A stretch of DNA of 64,000 nt from Micrasema longulum (taxonomy: Eukaryota; Arthropoda; Insecta; Trichoptera; Brachycentridae). The stretch covers positions 1 to 64,000 of the forward strand of contig JAGVSM010002433.1 in the NCBI GenBank assembly GCA_022494885.1, given 5' to 3'. Made by a program: the position numbers and the translations under genes. The notes under the pieces are model-generated. The model was not told where the DNA came from, made no database searches, and was given only the letters and a program-made list of their open reading frames with translations. Below, piece after piece: positions 1 through 11,844 of this stretch. Positions within the stretch are counted from its first letter, which is position 1, and each line of letters opens with the position of its first letter.

Positions 1-2265
1 CTCTGACAATTTAGTAAAATGTATAAAAAAACGTGACCACCTACATAGTTTAACTAAAAAACACCCGAACAATGATTCTCTCTCCATTATTATAAAAAAT
101 ATAGAAATACATGTACCAGAACTATAAAAAAAGTAAAAGAAAAATATTGCGCCAACAAAATAGAAGAAAGCAGTAATGATACCAAAACTATATGGAGGGT
201 CATTAAAGAAATAATCAATACGTCAAACTAAAATTAAACACTAATACCGAGCATAGTTAAAAGTGATAGGACATTCACAAATAAACAAGATATTGCAAAT
301 GCAATCAATAAACACTTCTCTATGATAGGAAAAAAAACAGCTGATTAAATACATAACAAATTGAATAATAAAGAATAAAAACTAGAAAACACTCAAAATA
401 TTGAATTGAACTCTCAAAAAATGTTTACAATAAAAAAAAATACAGAAGACGAAATAAAAAAAAACTAGAAACCCTAAAAACCGACTGCTCAAAAGGACCT
501 GATGGTATAGATGCTAAACTTTTGAAGAGTTTGGATGAAGAGATAGCAATACCAATCTGCCACGTATTCAATCAAAGTATAAAAACAAGTGGATTCCCAA
601 GCCAGCTGAGGGAAGCGTATGTGATAACAATTTTTAAATATGTTGACAAAACAGAACTAAATAATTATAGACCAATATATCTTCTAAACATTCTCAGTAA
701 AAATCTGGAAAAAATTGTTAACACACAACTTACTAAATACCTTAGTAAAAATAATATGCTTTCAACAAATCAGTACGGATTTCGTAAAAGAATAGGAACG
801 CAGGATGCCATATTAGACATAATTAAATACATTTATCAAAACGTAGACCAAAACCAAAAAACCTTAGCAGTATTCCTTGACCTTGCTAAAGGCTTTGACT
901 CAGTGTCACAAATACTTTTGGTTAAGAAATTACAAGCATATCGAATAAAAGGTTTATGTCTAAAGTGGTTCAAAGTTTTATTTTCAAAAGAAAACAAACT
1001 GTAAAAATAGGTCATACAATTAGCGATAATCTTACAGGAAATTTTGAAGTACCTCAGGGAAGTGCATTAGAGCCTACATTATTTCTGATATATGTAAATG
1101 GACTATGTAACTTGAATGTTGATGAACGCATTGTTACTTTTGCAGATGATACGGTGCCTTTATTCCATGCTAAAAGCTGGATTAAAGTGTACAGTAAAAG
1201 TGAGAAAGGCTTGAAAAAGACAAAAACATAGCTTGATTATAACTTACTTACATTTAACGCGCACAAAACAAAATATCTGACGATTAGTATAAACAAACGG
1301 AATCAGCCAATAGAAAGAACCCTTTAAATTCACGAAACAGTGACTGTGACTGCCAAACTATAAAAAAGGTCGATAATACAAAATATATAGGTTTGCACAT
1401 TGATAGTTACTTAAGATGGAACATACACGTAGATAAAACAACAACCAAACTAAGAAAAATGATATATTTATTTAAAACATTAGAAACATCCTAAGCAAAA
1501 CAACTTTAATTAATATATACTATGCTCTAGCACAATCAACTATCAGTTACGGAATAATAGGATGGGGAGGAACAAGTAAAACCACATTAGAGCCATTAAT
1601 GAAAACACAAAAAGCCTTAATAAGGGCAGCCAACAAAAAGCCTTACCAATACTCTACAGACAGACTTCTTACAGAATTTTCAGTACTGGACATAAGACAA
1701 ATATACATAAATACATTTTTAAGACATTTCCATCAAAATCCTGACAGACATAATGACGGACAACAAATTTACGACACTAGACAAAGACAACAAACTATAC
1801 TTCCGTTCCCAAAGAAAAAAACAAATTACTGAGGTATTATACTTTTCTGACCCATCAAGGACATATTGGTGAACAAAATGAAAAACAATATTTTAAAAGC
1901 TCGAGTCCATAAATAGATTGCTAAAAAGACTAGATAGAAAGCTGAGGAATGTGTTTCATATATAAGAATATAATTTAAGTTTCTTGAAAATCCTTTTTCG
2001 TTTTATTGGTGTAGGTATGTTTTTTTATTTTTTATTTTTATTATATCTTTTGAATTTCTACACACAATTGATGTGAAAGAATGTACAATTATGTATAAAA
2101 TAAATAATACCCTGACACTCCGGGACGTGCCTGTGGGCCAGTGGAGTGGCTACATCCATATGTAAAGATAATATTGTATTGAATGTACCTAGTGTATAAA
2201 CATTTTTGCAAACTATGAATTTGTATTCTGTATTGGATTAAAAAAAAAAATAACAATAATAATAA
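1..2265 (+). mobile_element. Degenerate non-LTR retrotransposon (Jockey/CR1-like), 5' end outside window
   Basis: A decayed reverse transcriptase reads forward with stops and frameshifts. Recognisable blocks are WRVIKEIIN near 195, the fingers/palm block with LNNYRPI, QYGFRK and VFLDLAKGFD (522-1004), then PQGSALEPTLFLIYVN and the catalytic-type FADDT at 1138-1152. The thumb/C-terminal part with YGIIGWGG and QKALIRAANKKP lies at about 1500-1830. The 3' untranslated part ends in an A-run and AAT repeats near 2240-2270. The first bases already encode RT linker, so the endonuclease lies to the left of the window. The element is dead: several in-frame stops are present. Confidence 0.85.
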
Positions 2266-3152
2266 TTCTTTCGACTAATATTTTGTACCAATGATTTTAA
2301 TCACGTATTTTTTTATCAGCGTTAAAATGCCCTATATAAGATGAAAGCTCTTATTGGTCAAATAAATAAGTGAAAGTGTACTAAGTACTTTAAATTTTCA
2401 GATATAAGAAGATATGTGTTGAAAATATTGTTGAATTTATACAATATGAACCCTAACCTAACCTAACCTGTAAATTACACTTTAATACACAGTTACTCTT
2501 GCAATTCCCTTTTTTATATACGTGTGTAGATACCGCGAACTGAAATTATAGTTAAAATAATAAAACTATGTGAGTATTTTTATTATTAAAATCAAAATGC
2601 AGCTCCACCAAGAAATGTCAGTAGAAAAACTACATCTATTAAAAATAAATTGTGGTCGGTATGATACTTGAAAGCTCTTTGTGTGTCAAAAATGTATTAT
2701 TTAAAATGCAATTTTTCTAACAAATATGTGGTTAATATGTAAGACAGGTCCACAAATAATATGGAGTTTCATGCAAAATGTAAATCCTACAGATGTATGA
2801 ATGTAGGTTTAGTTTATTAATGATTTAGACGTAAAAATTAGTAGTAAAAGCGCAACAACTATATTTTTTAATGCAACAGGCAATATTATTTATTCAATTC
2901 ATTATTTATTCGCCGTGTAATGAATACGCATTAAACAACAATCTCGTGCCTTCTGTCAATCTCTAACTGGGGTAGGAGCTCCAACTCTCAACAACATTAT
3001 CCTACAGAAGTATATGTTAGAATAGATTGAGTTGTTAAAATTTACTTAACATAAAAGCTATTGCAGCTACCGAGCGCATTGAAGGATGTAATATTATAGC
3101 AAAAAAAATCGACTTAAACCAAGTATCTGAAAAATAATCTGGCACAATTTGG
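2266..3152. other. Intergenic, no gene recognised
   Basis: AT-rich sequence without a supported ORF. It holds a short telomere-like run (listed separately) and ends at a SINE. I see nothing else in it. Confidence 0.5.
2451..2470. repeat. Short interstitial CCTAA run (insect telomere-type)
   Basis: About three consecutive CCTAA units. TTAGG/CCTAA is the common insect telomere repeat. This stretch is only about 20 bp, so chance is a serious alternative. Confidence 0.5.
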
Positions 3153-3366
3153 CATTCATCATCATCATTCCCTTTCCGCACCTAATAGTGCGTAAGGCAC
3201 TGCATTTGTACACCAATCAAAGAATATCGATAATCTTTGTTACATGAAGGTAAGGTTACAGTCTTAGTAAAAAACACCTTTTTAAATAAATATTTCATGT
3301 CAACTACGCCGGGAATTGATCCGAGACTCTTTGATCGGTAAGTGAACGCGCTGACCACTACAGTAC
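3153..3366 (-). mobile_element. tRNA-derived SINE, family A
   Basis: Read on the minus strand it starts in a tRNA-like head (A-box-like TGGTCAGCGCG, degenerate B box) and continues through a body found at least nine more times in the window. It ends in GGTGCGGAAAGGGAATG followed by ATG repeats. Other copies are near 11230, 11590, 26757, 27601, 34346, 47350, 50035, 58137 and 60864. Confidence 0.8.
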
Positions 3367-3813
3367 ATTCTGTCGGTTAAATTTTCTGACACCTTTTACA
3401 ACAAATCTGGCGTTATTTCCGAAATGGTTCGTGTTTGCTTCCAATGCTTTAAGAGTGGATTGAAAGTGAACGTAGCCATATAGGAAATAATCCAATAGCA
3501 TCTAATTATAGGATCGTAGAGGCCATTTAACAGGAACATTTTTGGAAATAATGCTGTCGACAAACTTGTCATGCAGTAAAGTATTCAGGGTTTCGCGAAG
3601 CGAATTACACATTTGGCGTACTAAGAATAATGTTTGAAGCAAATTTCCACATTTTACAAGCGTCGTTGAGTGTATGGTGTTCCATTATTAATTTGACTAT
3701 TAATATGACTATAAAATATAAAAAAAATATAAACTGTCTTTTTTAGTTGGACAAAAGATAGTATTACCAATAGAAGGTTCTATCAAGTTAAAAAAAACAC
3801 CCGCTATTATGTA

Positions 3814-4830
3814 GTAGGGCAGGACGGGGCTAGTTGAACATTTTTTTATATCATCTATCATTATTTCTTGCAACGTTAGATGTCATTTACCTTGCTCCAA
3901 AGATATTTGGAAAAGAAGACTATTTCACTTATTGTTTGGAAGATATTGAGGACAATTCAGGAGAATGCGAGAAACTGTTGCTCAATCTGCCCCATAGGGA
4001 AGGTAAGTTGAGAAAGAGTATGGGAAAAAATTGAAAAAAAATCTATTGAACTACAGTTAGTAAACAAACATTTTTTTAAACTCCAGTACTCATTTTTCAG
4101 AGAAACCAACTGTATTATTTCCACAACAAAATAAAATCAAAAGCTAACAAACACAATCATTCTTTATTTTTGTATGTGATTACACTATTTGTTGTAAAAA
4201 ATATGACTAATTATTAATTTTTAAGGATTTAATATAGGAATTCGAGGATAGTAACTTATTATGATTTAAAAAATATGAATGGAGAGTTCATTATCAGATA
4301 TTGTCACTATTGCAATTAACGTTGAATTCTTAAGCAGCGGCGGTCACGCTCCTGTGGACGTCCATTGCAATTTTTTCGGCGTCACTTTGCCGACTTGAAA
4401 TCAAACCCGTTGAAGTTTTTCTTTTTACATATATATATATATATCTCCATCCTCAAATGAAACGCAAGACGAAAATGCAACTTTTTATAAGAGAAATGTA
4501 GTGGAACAAGTTGAGCAAGCTTACCCAACAAGACTAGACTTATTGAAAAAAAATTAGGTTTTTAAAAACCGGCAAGACTTCGGATCAAACGGCTATTTGT
4601 AATCAAAAGTATAATAAATACGTAAATTATCAACAATTACGTTATTGTGGATGGTTATTTTCGCCCGAGTCCGAGAGAAAAATAATGACCTTATTTAGTA
4701 CTTTTTAGTAATAAAATAAATAAAGCGTCCGTTTTTCTCAATTGTTATTAGAAATGTTCATGAGATGCGCAATTTTTAATATATATATTAATTGCTTAAC
4801 TTGGCCATACGCTCAACTAGCCCGCCCTAC
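3814..4830. mobile_element. TIR DNA transposon, non-autonomous or dead
   Basis: The left end reads TAGGGCAGGACGGGGCTAGTTGAAC; the right end is its imperfect reverse complement (core GGGCTAGTTGA, with GTAGGGC outside it). A 66-codon ORF (3834-4034) starts just inside the left TIR but matches nothing I recognise and may be a transposase scrap. The interior is AT-rich with an AT dinucleotide run at about 4430-4444. I could not settle a target-site duplication. Confidence 0.5.
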
Positions 4831-5404
4831 ATGCTAACTACCCTTTATTGAAGAAATAAATTTAAGAATACGCTGATAAAAACTAAAATATAGAAGAATA
4901 TTCAACATGTAATCTCAGAGACTACAAGCAACATTTCACGAATGCATAATCAGAATACAAATTGGTATACTGGGTACTGGGTACTGGGTACTGGGTACTG
5001 GGTATACGAGTACATTGTGTGTGTTTTAGCTATTTGAAATATTTTATTTGAAAATATTTCGTATTTGAAAAATATCTCTTATTGCTCCATATTATTTTTT
5101 GTGTCTGATAGTGAAAAAGAACCAGAACCTTGGACGAGCATTTTTGACTCGATGACTACTCTCGGGTTAAAGTCGATAAAGGAGATAAGTTCGCCTCGTT
5201 GTGTGGTGGTTGGCGCCAATATGGTTCTTAAATAAATGAATACGTGGATACTAACATGCCCAAAACTCAGATTCCGAGTTTACATTACTTAGCTAACAAA
5301 TTTACTTGTGATATAGACATTTTTAAAACAAAAATTATTCATTTTAAAATGTACTTAAATGAATTGCGTAAAGGTAATCATTAAATTCGACATTAAACTT
5401 TCTT
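4831..5404. other. Intergenic, only a microsatellite
   Basis: AT-rich sequence without coding signal, apart from the heptanucleotide array at 4964-5005. Confidence 0.5.
4964..5005. repeat. Heptanucleotide microsatellite (TACTGGG)n
   Basis: About five perfect head-to-tail copies of a 7-mer. A second, longer heptamer array with a related GGTA core lies at 28881-29012. Confidence 0.9.
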
Positions 5405-5600
5405 TTTCATGCTTTTTGATGTGTATTATTATTAGTGGTTAAGACTCTTAACTCACACACGGAAGGTTCCAAGATCGATTCCCGGTGAGAACACAAAAAT
5501 CAAATGTGATTTTTTTCAAGCCTGGGTGTTCTGTGATGTAATTCACCACTGTAATTGGGCCTCCTGGCCTGTTGGGGTGCAAAAATTCCGTGTTTTTTAA
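5405..5600 (+). mobile_element. tRNA-derived SINE, family C
   Basis: The head has the A-box-like TTAGTGGTTAAGACTC and the B-box-like GATCGATTCCC. The body contains AAGCCTGGGTG, TAATTCACCACTG and GGGCCTCCTGGCCTGTTG. The same body in opposite orientation lies at 12517-12708. Confidence 0.7.
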
Positions 5601-6154
5601 AAGAAGGAAAATATTTAAAGTTTGGGATCAATGAAATATTATCAAGAAAAAAAGTATTAAAAATTTTTGGGCCTATAAAATATGCATGTCTCTGTGCTAG
5701 CCTCGGATAGCTGACGTCATACTCTTTTAGTTTACAAGTGTTTGTTTAACATAAATGTTAAAATCGAGATGTTATTTGTATTTCATCCGTTACTTATTTA
5801 TAGTCGATAAATACATATGAACAAACGAAGTTAATTCCGAGTTATACGAGAACGAACTGTACGAAGTGCGTCAAGCTAGCGGCCCTTTCACGTTCATTCT
5901 AGTCGGCGGCGGCGCATGGTTTTGCAATGGAGGAACGGTTTTTTTTTGCGAAGCACTTTACTAACTTGTATGTTTCGCAGCCTGAGGGGCCACTAAATTA
6001 ATTTTGATGTACCTGCGCTGTGCGCATTACCACCATTGCAAAACTTAAATTTAGTATTTCGAACTGAATTTACTTCAAAACTTGTCACTTTCATAGGGAA
6101 AAATATACAATTAAAAAACCCATTTTGAACTTGGAGTTCAAACTGTCAGTAGGG
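5601..6154. other. Intergenic with a short inverted repeat
   Basis: No gene seen. An inverted pair, GGTTTTGCAATGG (about 5918) and CCATTGCAAAACT (about 6032), brackets a GC-richer patch. It could be a small foldback element or chance. Confidence 0.35.
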
Positions 6155-6585
6155 TCGTAGTGAGTCACATCTTGCTGGAGGATGCGATTCTATAAAATGC
6201 TGCAAACGCCCAGTTGCATTCCATCGGCAGCACTACTGACTAGTCCAACTCGTGAGCGTCCACGTCGCGACCCCGGGGCAATGCGATCACACTCATAGCG
6301 GTGTGATCACAGCAGATAACGAGAGGATGAAAGACGAGTTTTTGGCGCCTCAAAACCAAAACCAACTAGCTAAGGGAAGGTAACCCCGACAAAAAAATCC
6401 ACCAGAGAAGGCAACGGGAAACCACTCTGGTCATTTTTTCCCAGGAATCACCACGGCGAGTACATCAATAATCAGTCGTCCTGGCTGCGAAATATAAAAG
6501 TAGCTCAGGACAGATACATATGCTTTCGCTGTAGTGATCGCCAACGTCGGGGAGACCCGGCAAGGATCTAGAAGAAGAAGATTCG
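6155..6585 (+). mobile_element. Possible non-autonomous retroposon with AAG tail
   Basis: A GC-richer block ends in TCTAGAAGAAGAAG, the type of tail carried by the RTE element just downstream. It contains AAACCACTCTGGTC and CACCACGGCGAGTACATC, wording I associate with insect RTE-linked repeats. It has no ORF of note. It could be an RTE 5' leader fragment or a SINE that uses RTE machinery. Confidence 0.4.
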
Positions 6586-6927
6586 AACTTGGAGGATCGG
6601 TGGAGGGGTTCGTGGCCTTTACGTTGGCTAGCGGGCACCTATTTACGTTGGCAGCTCGGAAGAATACTGGACAAAAGTAGAGGCCGGCACAGTTCTCATA
6701 ATCCAGAAAAATCTATGACCTAAAACATGAAGTAGATAATTAAATTGTTATTTTTGTTAGTAAACCGTGATTATTATTATTATAATTGTCAAATCAAAAC
6801 ATAATGTAAATGGGGACTAGATTTCTTACTGCTCATGCGCTCTGTTAGTGCAATACGTGCTGTGATCTTGCTGTTACATGTTATAATTGAAATCACTATT
6901 TATATTTATTGCACAGCGCCTTTTAAT

Positions 6928-8212
6928 TCTTCTTCTTCTTCTTATCAGCCCATTTTTCTCCACTGCTGGATATAGGCCTCTTCCAAATGTTCCCATGTTT
7001 TTCTGTCCTGGCCACTCTGTTTTCCTTTATGGTCACCGAGTTCGACGACGTCGTCAGTCCGTCTCTTCTGTGGTCTCCCTACTTCTTTTACTTTCGTAGG
7101 GTCTCCAGTTTAGTACTCTGAGGGTCCACCTATCGACTTCTAGTCTCGCCACATGACCCGCCCACTGCCATTTTTGTCTTCCCACTCTTTCTGCGATATC
7201 GGTCACCTTTGTACGACGTCTTATCTCCTCATTCCTTATTCGGTCTCTTATAGCCCCGTCACACTATGCTCCTTGCGCTGCTCATGCTCATGCTACTCGC
7301 GCTGTCGCCATCTCGTCCGATGCTGCCCTCTCCGCCCACACACTGCTCTACTCGCGCAATTAATCGCACTTATCATTTGTCTTTGCTATACAATGGACGA
7401 TGAAGCTGTGGCAGCGTGCGCGCTATACATTTTTAGTACACCTAATTATATCAATGTATATTAATATGGAATAATAGAATTTTTTTTTTATTTCTTCTTT
7501 TAATTACTATAAAATAAAAAAGTACCTTATAATCTTTTACAGAATATTTTATTTTCTCTTTCTTATGTAACAGAAAAATACTATACCTGTCTATTTATTC
7601 TGGGGGCAAAAATTCATAATCATTTCTTGTATACTCACGAACAGGCCATGCCTTTGTGAGATTTTTTTTTACTATTTTTACTGTTAATATGTATTTCATT
7701 GCTATGTAATTATCCTTATTTTTTTAATACTTTGTTTCACCTCTTATGTATATTGTAAAAAAAAAACAAAAAAAAAAAAAATGTCATACAAAGAAATATA
7801 CATCATTCGAAAATGACGCGTGCGTCTTGTGTAAGCGCTCGATGCGTAATTGCGTACTGCGACCGCGCGATTATGTGGCCACCGAATCGCGCTCATATTG
7901 CCGGTCCTTTGACTCGCGCTCAAAAACCGACAAAATAGGGAGCAGTGGGCACGACGAGGAGCATGACGTGCGGCATGACGAGTAATTTTGCCACACTACG
8001 TCTCTGCCTCCTTTCCTCACTACTTCCCATGTCACTCGTCGAGAGTGTGGCAGGCCCATTAAGGAGACGCCCAACATTTGTCTTTCCATAGACCGCTGAG
8101 TGCACTTAATTTTGTGAACACTTATAGCAGTGAGTGACATGATTTCAAGACCGTATGTTGCCACCGGCAGAACACGAGAGTTGTAGACTTTGACCTTCAG
8201 ATTATTTGGGAT
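6928..8212 (-). mobile_element. 5'-truncated RTE-type LINE, interrupted by a DNA element
   Basis: On the minus strand the RT C-terminus reads NSRVLPVATYGLE then MERQMLGVSL (8212 to 8063). It resumes after an insertion as RDRIRNEEIRRRTKVTDIAE, QWAGHVAR and RWTLRVLNWRP (7247 down to about 7080). The 3' untranslated part carries the typical GGCCTATATCCAGC and ends in AAG repeats at about 6930. Cutting out 7252-8058 brings the two halves into one continuous frame, apart from one small junction ambiguity. This is the C-terminal domain common to RTE-like endonuclease/RT proteins in insects. Confidence 0.8.
7252..8058. mobile_element. Non-autonomous DNA transposon inserted at TTAA in the RTE
   Basis: Flanked by TTAA (8059-8062) and TTAT (7248-7251). 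The ends are imperfect inverted repeats: GCCCCGTCACACT on the left, GGGCCTGCCACACT on the right after reverse complementing. GC-rich outer arms flank an AT-rich centre; no transposase is visible. The TTAA target suggests a piggyBac-like superfamily, but with one mutated flank this is tentative. Confidence 0.55.
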
Positions 8213-8975
8213 TTCTCTTTAATTATCCAACTATAATATACTGTAGTTTAAAACAGTTTGTTTAGATTAGCTAAGATTGTTTAGAATGTTTGGTTTTGGT
8301 TCAGTTAGTTGTATAAAATATATGTTACCGTCATGCATAAACTGTTGAATAATGTCAAACACTGTGTATGCGCCGATAATACTGCTTAAGTTGTGTCTCA
8401 CAAGGATCTCAAACTGCAGAGAAATTGCTGCAAAAAGGATATTTAAATCTGAAAAAATGGTCCCATGACGCAGGTTTAATAATTAATTCTAAGAAAACCA
8501 AACTTATGCACATGAGATCACCGAATTATAAAATGCAAACAACACCGTCAATTTGATCACATAACTATGCATGTATCCATAGTGATATTGTGCAACCGTG
8601 AGTGTGTGAAAATATTGAGCAGAATGTTTATTTAGGTTTAACGATAGATTGTAATTTTAAATGGGATGAACATATAAGAAAAGTGTGTAACCGATTAAGA
8701 GCAATAAGTTATGTAATGTGTATATGAGAATATTTTGTCCCTGTTAATACGTTACGAATGATTTATTAATCTCTCTCTGAATCAATTATACGATACGCTA
8801 TAACTTCCTGGGGGTTATCAAGTGAAACTAATATTTATTTTATTCATACTTTGCAAAATTCTATGATCAAACTGCTGCTACATAAAGATGTATACCGCCA
8901 GAGACACAATATTTCAATAACATTGACGTATAAATCTATATATAAATTATTAGTTAGGGCTCTACTTTGGTACAA

Positions 8976-9740
8976 CTTTTTTTTTTTTTTTTTATTTATT
9001 AATAAAACATATAAGACATGAATATCATGATATTATATTCCCAGGAGTTGTACGAGAAAACTCATTTGGGACGGTACATAAAAAAAAATAGTACATTTCT
9101 TGTAACAATACATTTAAACAATAAAAATTTAAACAAATTTTAACAATCTATGAACTTAATATTAAAAAAGGAAAGAAAACATTTAAACAGTCTGTGAACT
9201 TAATATTAAAGAAGAAAATAAAAACATTCAAACAATCTGTGAACTTAATATTAAAAAAGAAAAGAAAAACATTTAAACATTCTGTGAAATTAATATTAAA
9301 AAAGAAAATTAAAACATTTAAACATTCTGTGAACTTAATATTAAAAAAGAAAAGAAAAACATTTAAACCTAAAACACAATATATTCTATTCACAGAAACT
9401 GAGCTAAAAACTATCACTTTCAAAAAGATTCAAGAAATAGGTCTTCATTTCTGGTCTTTGAGATTTACCACTCGACATTTCATTTTTAAGGTCATCAGGC
9501 AGTTTATTAAATTGTATACGACCAATTTATTCCAGAGACCTTTTGCCGAACTTCGTGGAACAAAATTTAGAAATGTGAAGATTTTTTGTATGTCGTGTAT
9601 TATAGTTGTGAATTTCATGATTAAATGTAAGTTTTAAATTTGTGTGAGCAGAAAAGTTTATGATGTTTGAAATAGTGTTTTTTATCAGCATGCGTCGCAC
9701 TTCGAGTATAAACACAAGTTGGTACATGATTACCACACCA
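8976..9740 (-). mobile_element. LINE 3' end inserted in the preceding LINE
   Basis: A T-run at 8977-8995 is the poly(A) tail of a minus-strand insertion. Reading on the minus strand from 9736, HNYNTRHTKNLHISKF and FNKLPDDLKNE are the C-terminal wording of CR1/L2-type RTs. The 3' part contains a 45-bp tandem array. Confidence 0.65.
9148..9370. repeat. 45-bp tandem repeat, about five units
   Basis: Unit starts are at about 9149, 9194, 9239, 9284 and 9329, with few mismatches. Because 45 is divisible by 3 and the unit lacks stops, long ORFs appear on both strands (NLILKKKRKTFKHSV repeats forward). These are repeat artefacts, not genes. Confidence 0.9.
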
Positions 9741-9839
9741 GGGCTGGTATTCCAAACGAAATTATAGCGCGGTATAGCGCGTTTTTACGTACTAAATACG
9801 CATTATAGCGCGCTGTAAACGCGTTCGGAATACCAGCCC
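9741..9839. mobile_element. 99-bp palindromic foldback element
   Basis: The arms GGGCTGGTATTCCAAACG and, reverse-complemented, GGGCTGGTATTCCGAACG enclose further imperfectly paired AGCGCG-rich sequence. Almost the whole element can fold into one hairpin. A related palindrome lies at 11045-11180. Confidence 0.75.
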
Positions 9840-10040
9840 AGGTTTACTAGTATGTATAGAAGGGCTGGCTGTTCCTCGATATTGTAACGAATATGGTAAA
9901 ATGACACTTCATGTATTTAACATGTTACCAAACAATATTAAAAATACTGAGTTAAATACAGAAGTGAGACGTATGCTTAAATTATAGTTAATCGAAAAAA
10001 GTTTTTTGTATTGGTAATAGTATTTAATTTTAAATATTTA

Positions 10041-11044
10041 GCAAAATAAAATATGGTATAATAATATGTAATGTTTTTCAAGTAAAAATATTTTTAATGT
10101 AGGTTAAGTATGAATAATCTAAGCAATTTATAAGAATCTGCTGACGAGTTGTATGTATACAACTCAGCAGGCTACCGGTGTATAGTTATTTGAAATAAAC
10201 AAATTTATGATATTATTAGTGGTCTCGAGGACAATATTTCTAAGTTTTATAATCAATTTTAATGCAATTCGGCTCACGTGTTATTATTGAGAATCACTCA
10301 TGGATATTTAAGTCATAAATAAAACACCCATTTTAAGATTCTTTTTTGCATTTTATAAAGCGGTCTTTTCACTTTCAGGGGTCAACCTATAACCTAATCA
10401 ATTCATTAAAAAATATATATATTTTATAATACTCGTATATTTTAGATTTACTACACCCTCAAACAGGCCATACCTATGTAGGACTATTTTGTTTTAATAA
10501 ATTTAGTGATACAAGTAATACAAACCAAAATCACTCGCAAACGAGTGGAGGCGTTTAAAAAAAAAAGTTATACAAAATCAATTCAAATGTTAACAACAAA
10601 ATTGTAAAGAAATATGCACGTTGGCGGGCTTATTGCTAAAACAATATTTTCCAGCCAACCAAAACACAGAATGGTCATAAGAAAAAATTGTCAAATTTAG
10701 TACTTTACTTTTTTTTATAAGAATTCACGTGTTTATTTTCAATTTAGAGCAGTTTTTTAGCGGACAGATAGAGGCTTGCACAAATTTATTTATTTACTAT
10801 CCATATACGCCAAGAGGGCTTTTACAAATTTTTAAAATTTAAGCGTTTTATGGTACAACAAGTTTATATGTAGGTTTTACACACTAAGTGAAAAGGAATT
10901 TGGGATCAGATAAGGAGTTTGGAAAAAGATAGAAAGAGGATCCAAGAAAGAAAAGGAATTTTAAAAAAGTAAATGTAAAAAAAATATGTGAGGTAGATAA
11001 TAATGTCTCTGGCGTTTCTTAAAAGTAGCCAAGAAATATTATAT
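10041..11044. other. Intergenic, no gene recognised
   Basis: AT-rich, with many short A/T runs. No ORF over 60 codons has recognisable content. I see nothing that supports a gene. Confidence 0.5.
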
Positions 11045-11180
11045 CTTTCCTGGGTTGATATTCCAAACGCTCTCGGGGCCGTAGAAAACACTTTATCTTG
11101 CGTATTTTGTATGTAAATACGTGAGATAAAAATGTTTTCTACGGCCGCGAGAGCGTTTGGAATAGCACCGCTGAGGAAAG
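11045..11180. mobile_element. Palindromic foldback element, related to 9741-9839
   Basis: The core 11060-11163 is an almost perfect inverted repeat. ATTCCAAACGCTCTCGG and CCGTAGAAAAC on the left are mirrored by TTTTCTACGGCCGCGAGAGC and GTTTGGAAT on the right. The outermost CTTTCCT and AGGAAAG also pair. Confidence 0.8.
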
Positions 11181-11229
11181 TCCAATCAACAATTTATTAG
11201 GCATAAGATTAATTAGTTTGTACCTTCAA

Positions 11230-11440
11230 TTCATCATCATTTCTTTTCTGCACCTGTTGTGCATATGGCACTGCATAAGTACACCAATCACACCATATCT
11301 TGATCATTTTTCGTTACATAAGGTAAGATGATTAGTCTTACGCTTCAGGTGCTAGTCCAGGGACTATGAAATAACAATATTTTCAAAATAAATATTTCAT
11401 GTCAACCATTTCAGGAATCAAACCCGAGAATTTTTATTCC
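11230..11440 (-). mobile_element. SINE family A, truncated head
   Basis: Minus-strand copy of the family A body with the 3' motif GTGCAGAAAAGAAATGATGATG. The tRNA-like head is degraded. Confidence 0.7.
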
Positions 11441-11589
11441 AGTAATATATTCAATCACTTTATTCGTTCGTTCATTCATGTATTCATTCAATTATTAATT
11501 AATTCAGAAGAATTTCTGCATTTGGACTTTCATTCAAATGAATTAAGTATTCGATTATTTTAATTCGAAAGTCATCTCTAGTTGTAGGT

Positions 11590-11815
11590 GCGTATCGGCC
11601 TCGCGTTGTCACGGGTTCGATTCCCGACATGGTTGACATGAAATATATTTATTTTGAAGGGTGTTTTTCACTTGAATATTTCATAGTGCCTGGTACCTGA
11701 AGCGTAAGATTGATTATCTTACCATCATGTAACAAAAATGATCAAGATACACTACGATTGGTGTACCAATGCAGTGCCGTATGCACCATTAGGTGCGGAA
11801 AGGGAATGATGATGA
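11590..11815 (+). mobile_element. SINE family A
   Basis: The B box GGGTTCGATTCCCG is intact near 11612, followed by the family A body and the 3' tail GGTGCGGAAAGGGAATGATG. The A-box region is partly deleted. Confidence 0.75.
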
Positions 11816-11844
11816 AATCTTAGCAACAGGGATGAACTTATCTT

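Larger units (their letters stand above)
8400..10040 (+). mobile_element. Decayed LINE (RT C-terminal half), split by later insertions
   Basis: The forward frame reads KKTKLMHMRS, VYLGLTIDCNFKWDEHI, IIRYAITSWG and SIYKLLVRALLWYN up to about 8970. After an interruption it ends as EYGKMTLHVFNMLPNNIKN at about 9890-9985. These are the post-palm and thumb motifs of Jockey/CR1-type RT. Stops are frequent. The gap 8976-9841 is a minus-strand LINE tail plus a palindromic element. Confidence 0.75.

Noticed and set aside
2451..2470. Telomere or subtelomere boundary
   Set aside because: Only about three CCTAA units and no telomere-associated retrotransposon; treated as an interstitial word.
7153..7464. 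Cys/Ser-rich 103-codon plus ORF
   Set aside because: Spans the boundary of an RTE 3' end and a DNA element; composition is due to GC-rich repeat sequence.
7871..8164. 97-codon minus ORF as a host gene
   Set aside because: Its start matches the RTE RT C-terminus and then runs into the inserted DNA element.
9194..9637. 147-codon plus ORF and a 91-codon minus ORF
   Set aside because: Products of the 45-bp stop-free tandem unit in a LINE tail.
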